A stretch of 64,000 bases of DNA from Xenopus tropicalis (GCF_000004195.4 NC_030677.2:58534222-58598221), one strand, 5' to 3'; positions 22,803 to 45,880 are shown, numbered from the stretch's first letter. The notes: a model not told the origin generated them from the letters alone. Numbers and translations are program-made.

Positions 22803-23801
22803 TTTTTTTTTCAAAGGTTTTTATTTATGTATTTGTAACATAATACAACATTAAACATTTTGACATTGGTTCTGCAAGCGTATTCTGTTCATGTCAGGAT
22901 ATATACAGTACATTGACTTATATAATCAGTAACAACCTACTCAAGGTAATGTTAAGGCTTCCGTCGGAGAGGGTGGAGTGGACTCTGGGGTTCTCAGTGG
23001 GATTCGGATTCCCTGGGACAAGATTATGTGATGCTATTCCATAGCCTCGACCCATCCTCCCCATACTTTGTCATACTTTTGGGGGCATCCCCTTGCTGTG
23101 TAAGTGAGTTGTATCAGTGGCAGAAGGGCTTTAAGTAAGTTGAGCAAAGTAGGGACTGTCGGGGGAGGGTGTGCCATCCATTGCAAGAGGATACATTTCC
23201 TGGCATAAAACAATAATGTTCTAAAGAGGATGCGCGATGCTGATTTAGGGATAATATCATCTATAATGCCAAATAAACAAATCTTGGGATCAAGTATTTT
23301 AGGTAAAGATGTTGCATTTTGGATGTGGTCAAGGACCTGGTCCCAAAAGTAGTGTATTTGTGGGCATAACCACATTAGGTGAAAATAGTCAGCTCCAGGG
23401 GCACCACATTTAGGGCACTGAGACGAATCACGAATTCCCATTCGATATAACCGTAAGGGGGTCAGATGAAGTTTATGAATGATTTTGAATTGGATTAGTT
23501 TGTCTCTTGTAGAGATCAAATAGTCATAGGTCCTGTCTGTCGCTTCCTCCCAGTCTTCGTTGTGCAGCTCCGGTATGTCTTGACACCAAGCTTTTTGGGC
23601 TGTGAGGAAGGGCGATTGGAGGGTAGAGAGGAGCAGAGAGTATACTGTGGTGATCAGCTTTTTTGGGGAGGGGTTTTGAAGGGTAATTTCAAGCTTAGTA
23701 AGCACAAAGGGGACTATGGTTCTTTGGAATTGGTGTCGGAAGGCCTGTTGGAGTTGTAAGTATGAGAACCAGGGTAATAGGTCTCCAGTATCTATGTGTT
23801 T
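22803..23801 (-). mobile_element. 5'-truncated L1/Tx1-type retrotransposon with target-site duplication
   Basis: Flanked by direct repeats ACACAGCAGTAGTTTT (22791-22806 and 23802-23817). The plus-strand T run at 22803 is the poly(A) tail. The body encodes 223 residues of an ORF2 C-terminus (23705-23034) with the Cys/His motif CPKCGAPGADYFHLMWLCP. Only the last ~1 kb inserted, as is usual for L1 retrotransposition. Confidence 0.93.
23034..23705 (-). pseudogene. L1/Tx1 ORF2 C-terminal fragment
   Basis: Open for 223 codons with no frameshift. It lacks the endonuclease and reverse-transcriptase domains. It has the RDKLIQFKIIHKLHLTP-type helix region and the CX2C...H...C knuckle near residues 117-134. 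It lies upstream of the putative start exon of the C4orf51-like gene. Confidence 0.88.
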
Positions 23802-24690
23802 ACACAGCAGTAGTTTTGCCTCAAATGCATTATATCATAAGAATACAACTGAATGTGAATAATGCAGCTGCAAGCAATAGTTTCCATAGCAACTTCAGTA
23901 CATGTGTACACAAACCTTACCATTGGCAGTGAGGGACACACAATCCACTATGGCTTTCTGTGCCCGTGCCCAGGATGTATGCACCACATACACATCTCTC
24001 TGTACTAAGAAGATCATATTACTGATACAATGTCGAATATTCCTATTTTATAGAATGAAAGACTCAGCTCAGCCTGAAAAGGGGTTCTAGGTGTGCTGGA
24101 TTCTTTTTCTAGATTCTCTCCAAAATCCAGTGCCATCACACCTATTAGCTAAAGCAGAGGTAAAAACCCTTAGTGCTTTTTACAGGATTCAGTTCAAGAT
24201 TCTTGTACTCACCTTCAAAGCACTCACTGGTGCCGCACCACTCTATTTAACCACCCTAATCCCCAAGTACACCCCCAGACGTAACATTCGCTCTACACGC
24301 GACCTCCTTCTCTCCTCCTCACTCATCACCTCCTCTCACTCTCGCACCCAGAACTTCTCATGCGCTGCACCCATCCTCTGAAATGCCCTTCCCCGTCTGC
24401 CAGACTCTTCAAGCCTTTAAACGGTCTCTTAAAACTCACCTTTTCACTCAAGCCTATAACCTAAACCCCCCCAAACATTCAATAACCACTGGTTTTCACC
24501 TCTCACTCCGCACTTACTGTCATTTTACACACCTACATGAAGTCCAACGCCATGCTAGTTACCCTGACCTTATACAGTTGCAAGAAAAAGAATGTGAACC
24601 CTTTGGAATTATATGGATTTCTGCACAAATTGGTCATAACATGTGATCTGATCTTCATCTAAGTCAGAACAATAGACAATCACAGTCTGC

Positions 24691-25115
24691 TTAAAGGAAC
24701 AGTAACACCAGAAAATGAAAGTGTATAAAAGTAACTCAAATATAATGTGCTGCTGCCCTGCACTGGTAAAAGTTGTGTGTTTACTTCAGAAAGTCTACTA
24801 TAATTTATATAAATAAGCTGCTATGTAGCCATGGAGGCAGCCATTCAAAGGAGAAAAGGCACAGGCACATAGCAGATAACAGATAAAGCACTATTGTATT
24901 CTACAGAGCTTATCTGTTATCTGCTATGTAACCTGTGCCTTTTCTCCTTTTTTCCAGCTTGAATGGCTGCCCCCGTGGCTACACAGCAGCTTATTATATA
25001 AATTATAGTAGTGTTACTGTAGCAAACACACCAGTTTTACCAGTGCAGGGCAACAGTGCATTATATTTTTATTACTTTAAAGCTCTTTCTTATTTTGGTG
25101 TTACTGTTCCTTTAA
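24691..25115. mobile_element. TTAA-flanked foldback MITE (family with AAGGAACAGTAACACCA ends)
   Basis: TTAA at both ends; terminal repeats AAGGAACAGTAACACCA. An inner palindrome carries GCACAGG...CATAGCAGATAAC and its complement. A second copy is at 44538-44953. It sits inside the second Tc1 element. Confidence 0.9.
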
Positions 25116-25116
25116 A

Positions 25117-25464
25117 CTAAAAGTCCCCATACACTATAAGATCTGCTCGCTTGGCGATGTCGCCAAGCGAGCGGATCTTCACCCGATATCCCCACCTACG
25201 GGTGGGCGATATCGGGTAGCAAGTAGCTAAAAAAAAAATAATCCGATCGTTTGGCCCTGGGGCCAAAAGATTGAATTACATTTGCGGCTATGGGCCAGTC
25301 GGTTCGGGGACCACATCAACGAGCCGATGTGGTCCCCGATCCGACTGGATTTTCTAACCAGGCCAGGCCGCTCGGTTCTGCCCATACACGGGCCGATTAG
25401 CTGCCGAATCGGTCTAAGGGACCGATATCGGCAGCTACTATCGGCCCGTGTATGGGGACCTTAA
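25117..25464. mobile_element. MITE of the 'CCCATACACGGGCCGAT' family
   Basis: Left edge CTAA (decayed TTAA), right edge TTAA. The ends read AAGTCCCCATACAC and GTGTATGGGGACC. Inside are CGCTTGGCGATGTCGCCAAG hairpins. It follows the preceding MITE within two bases. Relatives are at 51607-51738, 58190-58503 and 12977-13052. Confidence 0.9.
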
Positions 25465-26207
25465 TACCACAAAAATAATTAAATGTTTCCATGTTTTTAT
25501 TGAACAAAACATGTAAACATTCACAGTGCAGGTGGAAAAAGTATGTGAACCCCTAGACTAATGACATCTCTAATTGGAGTGAGGTGTCAGCCAACTGGAG
25601 TCTAATCAATGAGATGAGATTGGAGGTGTTGGTTACAGCTGCCCTGCCCTATAAAAAACACACACCAGTTTTGGGTTTGCTTTTCCCAAGAAGCATTGCC
25701 TGATGTGAATGATGCCTCGGACAAAAGAGCTCTCAGAACACCTACGATTAAGAATTGTTGGCTTGCATAAAGCTGGAAAGGGTTATAAAAGTATCTCCAA
25801 AAGCTTTGCTGTCCATCAGTCCATGGTAAGACAAATTGTCTATAAATGGTGAAAGCTCAGCACTGCTGCTACTCTCCCTAGGAGTGGCCGTCCTGTAAAG
25901 ATGACTGCAGGAGCACAGCGCAGAATGCTCAATGAGGTGTAGAAGAATCCTAGAGTGTCAGCTAAAGACTTACTCTGGCATCTGCTAACATCCCTGTTAG
26001 CGAATCTACGATACGTAAAACACTAAACAAGAATGGATTTCATGGGAGGATACCACAGAGGAAGCCACTGCTGTCCAAAAAAAACATTGCTGCACATTTA
26101 AAGTTTGCAAAACAGCACCTGGATGTTCCACAGCAGTACTGGCAAAATATTCTGTGGACAGATGAAACCAAAGTTGAGTTGTTTGGAAGAAACACACAAC
26201 ACTATGG

Positions 26208-27113
26208 GGGAGATTTAGGAGATTTATCAATCCACGAACGGTCTGATCGTTTGTTCGATCGGACCATTCGTGTTTTCTGCGACTTTTTCGTTCCTTGTGT
26301 TTTAACGAGACATTTTTGTACTGTTCGTAAAAAAAAGGCGATAAAATCGTATTGTCGCAACTCGTAAATTGTTGCGACTTTTTCGTAGCCGCTACGACTT
26401 TTTCGTAAATTGTCGCGATTTTTTCGTAGCCATTACGATTTGCACAAATTGTCGCGACTTTTTTCGTAGCCGTCGTGTTGAGTACAAAAGTTTTGGATTC
26501 ATTCAAGCTTCAGTATCGTGACTTTCCTTGGGCCAGGTTGGAGCTGCAGAGTGCCATTGAGCCCTATGGGAGACTTTCCTTGGGCCAGGTTGGAGCTGCA
26601 GAGTGCCATTGAGCCCTATGGGAGACTTTCCTTGGGCCAGGTTGGAGCTGCAGGGTGCCATTGAGCCCTATGGGAGACTTTCCTTGGGCCAGGTTGGAGC
26701 TGCAGAGTGCCATTGAGCCCTATGGGAGACTTTCCTTGGGCCAGGTTGGAGCTGCAGAGTGCCATTGAGCCCTATGGGAGACTTTCCTTGGGCCAGGTTG
26801 GAGCTGCAGAGTGCCATTGAGCCCTATGGGAGACTTTCCTTGGGCCGGGTTGGAGCTGCACAGTGCCATTGAGTCCTATGGGAGGTTTCCAAAATCATGC
26901 ACTGAAGGATCAAAGTCGGAAAGGTTTCCCTGCATTTTACGATCATTCGGATACGAACATTACATGACTTTCGGATCGCCAATACGATATTATCGTGACT
27001 AATATGATTTTTTCGTAAGCATATTCGTGATATTTGCGATCTTCAGAAATTATCGTATCCAATCCAAATTTTTCCTATTTGGGATTCGAATTCGTGTCTT
27101 AATAAATCTGCCC
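26208..27113. mobile_element. Element with GGGGGAGATTTA/TAAATCTGCCC ends carrying a 52-bp tandem array
   Basis: It interrupts the Tc1 transposase; removal restores the H-Y-V-W reading at the junction. The ends are imperfect inverted repeats. The left arm is rich in CGACTTTTTCGTA motifs. The right arm is related but more diverged. TATG occurs on both sides, so a TA-containing duplication is likely. Confidence 0.75.
26519..26886. repeat. 52-bp tandem repeat, seven copies
   Basis: Copies start at 26521, 26573, 26625, 26677, 26729, 26781 and 26833. The unit begins ACTTTCCTTGGGCCAGG and contains GGAGCTGCAGAGTGCC. The first six are near-identical and the last is diverged. It lies within the element at 26208-27113. 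Confidence 0.95.
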
Positions 27114-28257
27114 TTATGTGTGGAGAAAAAGAGGCACAGCACACCAACATCAAAACCTCATCCCAACTGTGAAGTATGGTGGGGGCATCATGGTTTGGGG
27201 CTGATTTGCTGCGTCAGGGCCTGGACGGATTGCTGTCATTGAAGGAAAAATTATTTCCCAAGTTTATCAAGACATTTTGCAGGAGAACTTAAGGCCATCT
27301 GTCCACCAGCTGAAGCTCAGCAGAAGATGGGTGTTGCAACAGGACAACGACCCAAAGCATAGAAGTAAATCAACAATAAAATGGCTTAAACAGAAGAAAA
27401 TACGCCTTCTGGAGTGGCCTAGTCAGAGTCCTGACCTCAACCCGATTGAGATGCTGTGGCATGACCTCAAGAAAGCGATTTACACCAGACATCCCAAGAA
27501 TATTGCTGACTGTGATTGACTATTGTTGTGACTTAGATGAAGATCAGATCACATTTTATGACCAATTTGTGCAGAAACCCATATAATTCCAAAGGGTTCA
27601 CATACTTTTTCTTGCAACTGTATCTCACCCCTCCCTTTTAGAATGTAAGCTCTTGCGAGCAGGGCCCTCCCTCTACTGTCTCCGATCCTCATCCAATGTA
27701 ACTGCAAACCAGTTTTGTGAATTGTTTATATGCACTTTTGTACCCATTTATTCTGTAAAGCGCTGTGTACATTGATGGCGCTATATAAATAATAATAATA
27801 ATCATTCAGACTGCAATTCCCCTTTCATGCATACTCCTATTTATGAATCTAACTTAAAAAAAATGCCTTTTTTACACTGTACAAAATTCATACAGTCTCC
27901 TTTTAACTATTTCCTAATGAGAAGTGAATTATTAAATAACCTATAAATATGACAGAAAATATAAGGTTGCAATACATGGGTCAGACAATTCAATATGTTA
28001 CAGTCTGACTCCCCACTTTAAACACAAGGTAATAAATGGCCTCTATGCCCTATGTCACCTTATGGTTGGTTGGTGCAACATGAATATGAAAAAAAGACAT
28101 TGGCTGACCATATTTAGTGCCCACAAAAACACTGGAATTGAGAATGCAAGAAGGTGCTAAGCATACTCAGGCATTGCATCTACTGGAACCTTTATCCAAG
28201 GACCAATTTTGGGTATTTCTGGATCAGTTTTATTTTACAGATGCTCATGATTTCTAT

Positions 28258-28478
28258 TACAGGTATAGGACCCATTATCCAGAATGCTCGGGACCAAGGG
28301 TATTCCGGATAAGGGGTCTTTCTGTAATTTGGATCTTAATACCTTAAATCTACTAAAAAATCAATAAAACATTAATTAAACCCAATAGGATTGTTTTGCA
28401 TCCAATAAGGATTAATTATATCGTATTTGGAATCAATTACAAGGTTCTGTTTTAATTCTACATAGAAAAAGGAAATCA
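28258..28478. mobile_element. MITE of the 'TACAGGTATggga' family, right end lost
   Basis: Left end TACAGGTATAGGACCCAT; internal CAATAGGATTGTTTTGCATC. It stops before the complementary end. Confidence 0.85.
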
Positions 28479-29941
28479 GTTATTTGCCCAGCCAGCTTTA
28501 TGTACTCTCTGGCATTTTCCCTCTTATTTTTAACATCAGCTTTGTGGAATAAAGTGCTGAGCAATATGCAGGGTGTGTCTAAACTTTTGGAGGAATGATT
28601 TATAAGTATCCCTTAGAGTCCTGATGTACAATGTACCGGCAGCAGATGGACAGTATTTAGTGGAAATAAGTCTAAAGAAACTGGACTTGCTTAATAATCT
28701 TAAAAAGGTTTTACCACTCATCTAAGTGGCTTCTTCGATTCCTGAAGATGAGGGGGGCGCATAGGGGGGTCATGGGTCCTTTTTCTTTAAAAGGACTAAG
28801 CCCAAAAAGACTGACATTTTTAACCAGAAAGGTAAAAGAAACAGTCACCCGTGGGACAGAAAATACACTTCTCCACATGCACAAAAAACCCCGCTACAAA
28901 TATATATCAACAAGAACAAAAAAGGTTACTGTCCCTTTAATTCACACTAGGAATGTGTTAACATATTTGTGCCTCAATTAAGTGCTGCATAATTATAGGG
29001 TACCGAGATCCACTTACACAAGGCTTTCTAAAAAGGTACTCCTCTGGAAACAATCAGTATTTTGTTTTAATGACAAAACAAACAAACGCCGTTGATTTGT
29101 CTGGCCTGCAGACTCCCCAAGCATTCCTAGGCGCAGCGCTAGCACAGAAACATTTCTGATGTCATATGAGCTGCAATCTCTGTACAGTACATAAACAAAG
29201 GGCTGGGAATGTTAGAGGAATGTAGGCTTCCTACTTCTGTGCTGTTGTGTGAGAAACTAGTATATAATATATATTTTCTATCTACCACAGTTTTATACTG
29301 TATAAAGATATTTGGATATTATGGTTTTAATTTAAAGATATTAAAATGTTTCAGTTTACATTTTGGGAAAAAACATGTAGCTGTGTAACAGAAGGGACTC
29401 CCTTGTCTGATTGGGTTTGAAAAGAGTCATTGGGTTAAGCCAAACAATCATTCCAGAATCTTCATGACAATCTGGCCACCAGGGATTTACTTTTCTTCCC
29501 CCACTAAATATACACAGGTATGCTTCCCTGCCCAGATGCTGGATTGTGCAGGGGCATGCAATGGGGCATGGGCATACAATAGGGTTGCTCCATATCTATC
29601 GCTGTAGTAACTAGCATGCTTAAAATGAGTGTATAGTAGCACCATCCAGTGATTCAGACCTTGGCCATAGATGGCATGTTTGCTTCCAATTCATACAGAT
29701 GAATGGCATCAGTAGTCTGCGGATGTAAACTGTAGATCAAAGTGACCAATGTGAATTGGTCACCACAAGGACTTTGGAACACTGTGCATTACCCTGCACC
29801 TTAACCTGAATTGGTAGCTTTCTTGCCTCTCCCACTGCCCAGTCCATACAATCACAGCAGTACAGCGCAATCTTCTTAGAAATTAAAGTCACTAATGACA
29901 GAGATTGACACTCTCCCTTGGGAGCTGAGTTGTCTTCATTA
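28479..29941. other. Intergenic DNA between the C4orf51-like gene and MMAA
   Basis: No coding exon or repeat recognised. 29090-29270 is a less AT-rich unique stretch with two GGAATG motifs and is noted as a possible regulatory element. Confidence 0.45.
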
Positions 29942-30158
29942 AAGCTGGCCATACACGCACCGATGATATCATATGAAACCACTGAGCGCAGGCCACGCCC
30001 TCCCCTGCATCGCATTCGGCATCCTTGGGACCCACCCTACCTTGCCCCGCAGCGTCCGCGGCCAAACATATTGTATGGCTCTCACGGAATTACATTTTAA
30101 AATATGTGGTGTTTATGGCTCTCTCAGCCAAAAAGGTTTCCGACCCCTGCTCTAGGAG
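29942..30158. mobile_element. Chimeric repeat: MITE stub fused to hAT-like element
   Basis: 29942-29977 is the left end of the AAGCTGGCCATACACG family. From 29978 the sequence switches to GAGCGCAGGCCACGCCC, shared with 56285-56470. The right end GGTTTCCGACCCCTGC is a hAT-like terminus. It lies just downstream of the MMAA 3' end. Confidence 0.7.
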
Positions 30159-30289
30159 CTGGACAGGGAGGATTATTCCAAACAGAGAGCTCAGTTGGAT
30201 CTTTTACCTTAAAGAGCTGAACTACATGTTATGGCATTCCTTAAGATTAGTGAATGTGGGAAAGAAAATTGCACTTGTGATCAGATAAT

Positions 30290-30406
30290 TCTGGATTTTT
30301 TAAATATTTTATTAAAAACCAGATTGTTCCATTACTGGCCATGGAGGTAAATACAGAAATCTTTTTTTTTTTCCATATACAAATTACTATACACATGGAG
30401 CAAACG
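30290..30406 (-). terminator. mmaa: MMAA 3' UTR and polyadenylation signal
   Basis: A minus-strand AATAAA lies at about 30306-30312, roughly 95 bases after the stop, in an A/T-rich context. This suggests a very short 3' UTR ending near 30290. A T-tract (30361-30371 on the plus strand) lies between stop and signal. No transcript was available to confirm the end. Confidence 0.55.
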
Positions 30407-42404
<11,998 letters not shown>

Positions 42405-42454
42405 TCTGGAGCCGTTGCTACCTATCAGAGGGTCATAAAATATGCTGATAAAAC

Positions 42455-43139
42455 CTGTCAAAATAGAAGAAAGCACATTTAGTATCTAATAAAGCAGCAA
42501 ACAGAATGATATAAGTGCAACTAACAATTAAGCTAATGTAGCAGCCCACGATATATTAAGTGTTAAAATACCCTTCTGTATAACACAAATCCCATAAAAA
42601 GGTCTAGATGTTGTGTAGAATATATGCTTTGCCTATTGCCATTTCCCAAGTTATATATTTTATATATTATATGCTTCCTCTCTATACAACCTTTTTCGCT
42701 GCCATGTATATTTTCTGAAAAATGATTTATTAACACCATTTTAACTGAAAGCAAAGGCATCAAAAAGGTAGGGGCTCATTGTGTGGTCTATTAGTTGAAC
42801 CCCCTCTTAGTAATTTACCAGTTGTTCTTTTTATTACAAAAGTGACATTTTCCTCATTACCTACTACATAAACATAAATAAATGTATGAGAAAAAGCACA
42901 ACAAAGTCTTATTAGAGTTCTTGATTTAGGCATCTGGAATATAAGAAGCTGACAAAAGCATCCTCTTGTAATACAGGCAAAGTGATTATATATACACGTT
43001 TATATAGAAAGAAGGACGCCTGTTTTCTGCCCTTCCAATTTCATATTAAATGACTTGTTATTGTAAAAGCATTTAATACCCTAAAATACATTTGAGGCTC
43101 TCAGAAAAACCCCATGCAGAATTGCACCCTACTATCTAC
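42455..43139. other. MMAA first intron
   Basis: AT-rich, no repeat or exon recognised; bounded by the acceptor at 42455 and the presumed donor at 43139. Confidence 0.45.
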
Positions 43140-43235
43140 CTTACTGAGGGACAAGTCGGCGAACTGACACTTCCGGGTAGCCTCTTATAGAAGCTGGCTC
43201 CGCGACGCAGCGGTGACGTCATTATGCCATGTGAC
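43140..43235 (-). promoter_or_regulatory. mmaa: Probable MMAA promoter and noncoding first exon
   Basis: A GC-richer patch about 700 bases upstream of the first coding exon. It holds a perfect CRE TGACGTCA at 43214-43221, a TATA-like CTATAAGAGG near 43180-43189 (minus strand) and an ETS site CCGGAAGT at 43169-43176. A donor-like AAG/GTAGAT sits at 43140 (alternative CA/GTAAGG at 43145). Inferred: transcription starts near 43155-43180 and a short noncoding exon splices to the acceptor at 42455. Two more GGAAGT motifs lie on the plus strand at 43250-43280, so the promoter could be bidirectional. Confidence 0.5.
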
Positions 43236-43937
43236 TGCTGACACCTGGGAGAGGAAGTACTGCTTACTAAGACAGGAAGTGGCTTGGAAGGAAGAAGTTA
43301 GAGACCATGCCAGAAATTGTAGCGTTCTGATAAATAAAGCAGGGGCAGCGTTTAACTTGGTTAAAATCATGCGGGTTGGCCAACGTGTTTGCTGCACCGT
43401 CCTATATTATTAACCGTGACGCAAGGTTGTTTGCGGTTTCCTACAGGGGCATCAGGCTGGCGGGTAATGGTATGGGAGATAGACTGCAGAGGCAATGAGC
43501 CACAGTGTGGAGCAGGTTGTAGAATATCATTTGTGTGGTTAGTGCTGCTGATCTTGCTGGGGCACAGATTCTGCTTTGTGCAGGAGAAGGGGTTTCAGTA
43601 TGGGTGGGATGGGCGGGAGGAGCTGTGTTCTAGTTCTAGGTCCCGGAGAGTTCTGATGCACTGACCTGGCTCTACAATGTTCTTAACAAACATTCTCCAG
43701 GTGTCAGGCAAGCTGTGATTTTACTCCCCGGCCCCACTGTATCGCACACAGCGGAGAGGAGCACACATACAAGGCAGAATTAAGCAGCAAGTTGTATTTA
43801 ATACAACATGTTTTGCACCACAAGTTCCCTAATCAATTATATGCAGCGTTCTTTATTGGGTTGCATGGGCATGTATTGGTATGTACAGTGTACCCGTAGG
43901 TGGGCATGTAGAAGATCGGTCGCCAAGCGAGCAGATC

Positions 43938-44264
43938 TTAAGCTGGCCATACACGTGGCGATCTAACCATGTTTCAAAACATCGTCAGATCCGCCACACA
44001 CCGTCAGGGCTGAAACAGCAGATAAGGAGGTAGAAACAATAGGATTTCTACCTCCTTCTGCCGATTCAGCCCTGACGGCAGATTTTGGTCAGGCGCCTTC
44101 TATGGCGCCCGATCAAAATTTTCTAACCAGCCCGATCGGCGAGTCGACCGATATCAGCAGCTTCCTGCGATATCGGTCGACTCGCCGACATGCCATACAC
44201 GCACCGAATATCGTACGAAACGAGGTTTCGTACGATAGTATCGGTGCGTGTATGGCCAGCTTTA
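43938..44264. mobile_element. TTAA-type MITE with AAGCTGGCCATACACG ends
   Basis: Ends TTAAGCTGGCCATACACGTG and GTGTATGGCCAGCTTTA. The interior has paired CAGCCCTGACGG and CCGATATC blocks. Relatives: 60011-60354 and a stub at 29942-29977. Confidence 0.88.
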
Positions 44265-44537
44265 TCATGTATGCCACTTTTATATAGGTTATATATATCT
44301 AAGGAGTTGAATTGGGGATTTTCTGCAAGTAGACAGTCCAGTTTGCAGTCAGATTCTTGTCAGTGGGTTACATTTATAAACAGGAAAGGCAGTATCCCCT
44401 GGCACTGAATCAGGTATGCCGTGCCTGTAACTGGTTGAAAAAAAATAATTCCTATTGGTTACTGCCAAGGTGAAAATTTGCCCAGTATAAACAAGCCCCA
44501 GGAAATGATAGTGTAGGTCAGGGATATATGCCTTCAT

Positions 44538-44953
44538 TTAAAGGAACAGTAACATCAAAAAATTAAAGTGTTTTAAAGTAATTAAAATATAATGTGCTGT
44601 TGCTCTGCAAAAAACTGGTGTTTTTGCTACAGAAAAGCTACTATATAAATAAGCTGCTGTGTAGCCATGGGGGCAGCCATTCAAGCTGGAAAAACGGAGA
44701 AAAGGCACAGGTTACATAGCAGATAACTAGTAGATAAGCCCCATATAATGGGGGTTTATCTGTTATCTGCTATGTGCCTGTGCCTTTTCTCCTTTGAATG
44801 GCTGCCCCCATGGCTACACAGCAGCTTACTTATATAAACTATAGTAGTCTTCATGAGGCAAACACACCAGTTGTAGCAATGCAGGCCAATAGTACATTAT
44901 ATTGTAATTACTTTTATACACTTTTTAATTTTTTGGTGTTACTGTTCCTTTAA
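44538..44953. mobile_element. TTAA-flanked foldback MITE (AAGGAACAGTAACA family)
   Basis: Ends TTAAAGGAACAGTAACATCA and GTGTTACTGTTCCTTTAA. Internal CACAGGTTACATAGCAGATA palindrome as in the 24691 copy. Confidence 0.9.
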
Positions 44954-45618
44954 GCTATACAAAGTCCCTTCAGCACAGGTGGTCAGTTGGGTTGAGGTCA
45001 GGCCAGTCAGGTTCTTCCTCTTCCCTCTGTGCCTGAGCTTCTGTTTGTTGGAAACTGCACTGGCCCAGGATACTTCTGTAGGAGTGCCACCCCAACCTTT
45101 CCTTCTCCTTTAAATACATTCTTATAATGCACAGAGAATTAAGATACAACATAAAGATCTTTACACATTAAGCACACTGCTCATGTGCTGGTATTTCCTC
45201 TAGGTATGTAAAGGCATGTCTGCATTACATTTATAAATAAAGTAGGATTGGTATAAACATCATGTGCTCAGTTACTCCGTTTTGTAAATATCCATTTAGT
45301 AATCTTAAAAAAAATATATTACATACTGAAATGCCATTAAAATAATAAAAACATGCAATTAGTAGTGAAAGGCCAGCTGAGACATGGTTAATGCTATTTA
45401 CCAACTGGAGAAGGAAAACCTAAAGTTTGGCCATTGGTATGTAAGAGAACTGACAGTTAAATTATGAAGTGATCTGATCTAAACCGGTGGTCATTCCTCT
45501 GTTTTATTATTAAAATTAAGCACAGACCTATATATAAGGAGAACTACATGTTCTGAAAGAAAAGTTCATTTATATCACAAATAAAATTACCACTTATATA
45601 TTCCAGTATACCCTATAC

Positions 45619-45840
45619 CAGTGATTCCCAACCGGGGGCTTACAAGCATCATGTTGCTCCCCCTCCCCATTGATGTTGCTCCCAGTGGCCTCAAAGTAGG
45701 TGCTCATTTTTTCATTTCTGGCTTGAAGTCAAATTTTGGTTACATAAAATCCAGGTCAACTGTCAAACAAAGCCTCCTGAAGACTGCCAGTCCACATAGG
45801 GGCTACCAAATAGCCAATCATAACCCTAAAATATGCAATA
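45619..45840. mobile_element. Truncated copy of the hAT element seen at 738-1011
   Basis: Shares CAGTGATTCCCAACC at the left end and internal blocks such as TCATTTCTGGCTTG and CTGCCAGTCCACATAGGGGC. The right terminus is missing. Confidence 0.8.
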
Positions 45841-45880
45841 AGGCATCACAGAGAGCCTGGGTGCAGTATTGGAGTAGTAG

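Larger units (their letters stand above)
25711..27519 (+). pseudogene. Tc1-family transposase, broken by stops and an insertion
   Basis: The N-terminal HTH part is readable to KWxKLS, where the first stop occurs, with later stops and shifts. The catalytic part resumes at TDETK (about 26160), is cut by an insertion at the HY/VWRKRG position, and continues at 27114 to DLNPIEMLW. The 3' end is truncated soon after NIADCD, lacking the last ~25 residues typical of the family. Confidence 0.85.
24575..27620 (+). mobile_element. Second Tc1-like transposon, degenerate and hosting three insertions
   Basis: The ends CAGTTGCAAGAAAAAG (24575) and CTTTTTCTTGCAACTG (27620) are flanked by TA and form inverted repeats of about 110 bp. 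The transposase is on the plus strand: an [20 protein letters not shown] start near 25711, stops after about 45 codons, and a C-terminal piece at 27277-27519 with QQDNDPKH and DLNPIEMLWHDLKKA. Inserted elements at 24691-25115, 25117-25464 and about 26208-27113 interrupt it. It is itself inserted in an L2-type element. Confidence 0.92.
24090..27805 (+). mobile_element. L2/CR1-type non-LTR retrotransposon 3' end, split by Tc1 element
   Basis: 24090-24572 encodes the end of a reverse-transcriptase protein: YRIQFKILVLTFKALTGAAP, then stop-broken ALPRLPDS and FKRSLKTHLFTQAYN. The 3' UTR resumes at 27623 and ends in GCGCTATATAAATAATAATA at about 27805, the usual L2/CR1 tail microsatellite. Both halves join at a TA dinucleotide duplicated by the Tc1 insertion. 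Confidence 0.85.

Noticed and set aside
26006..26506. 166-codon minus-strand frame
   Set aside because: Antisense across the Tc1 remnant and the CGACTTTTTCGTA element; explained by repeat composition.
26519..26886. CRISPR-like array
   Set aside because: Copies are contiguous without unique spacers and the genome is vertebrate; an ordinary tandem repeat.
42405..42476. Upstream in-frame ATG as MMAA start
   Set aside because: A good acceptor at 42455 places most of this extension in the intron, and the following sequence is not targeting-peptide-like.
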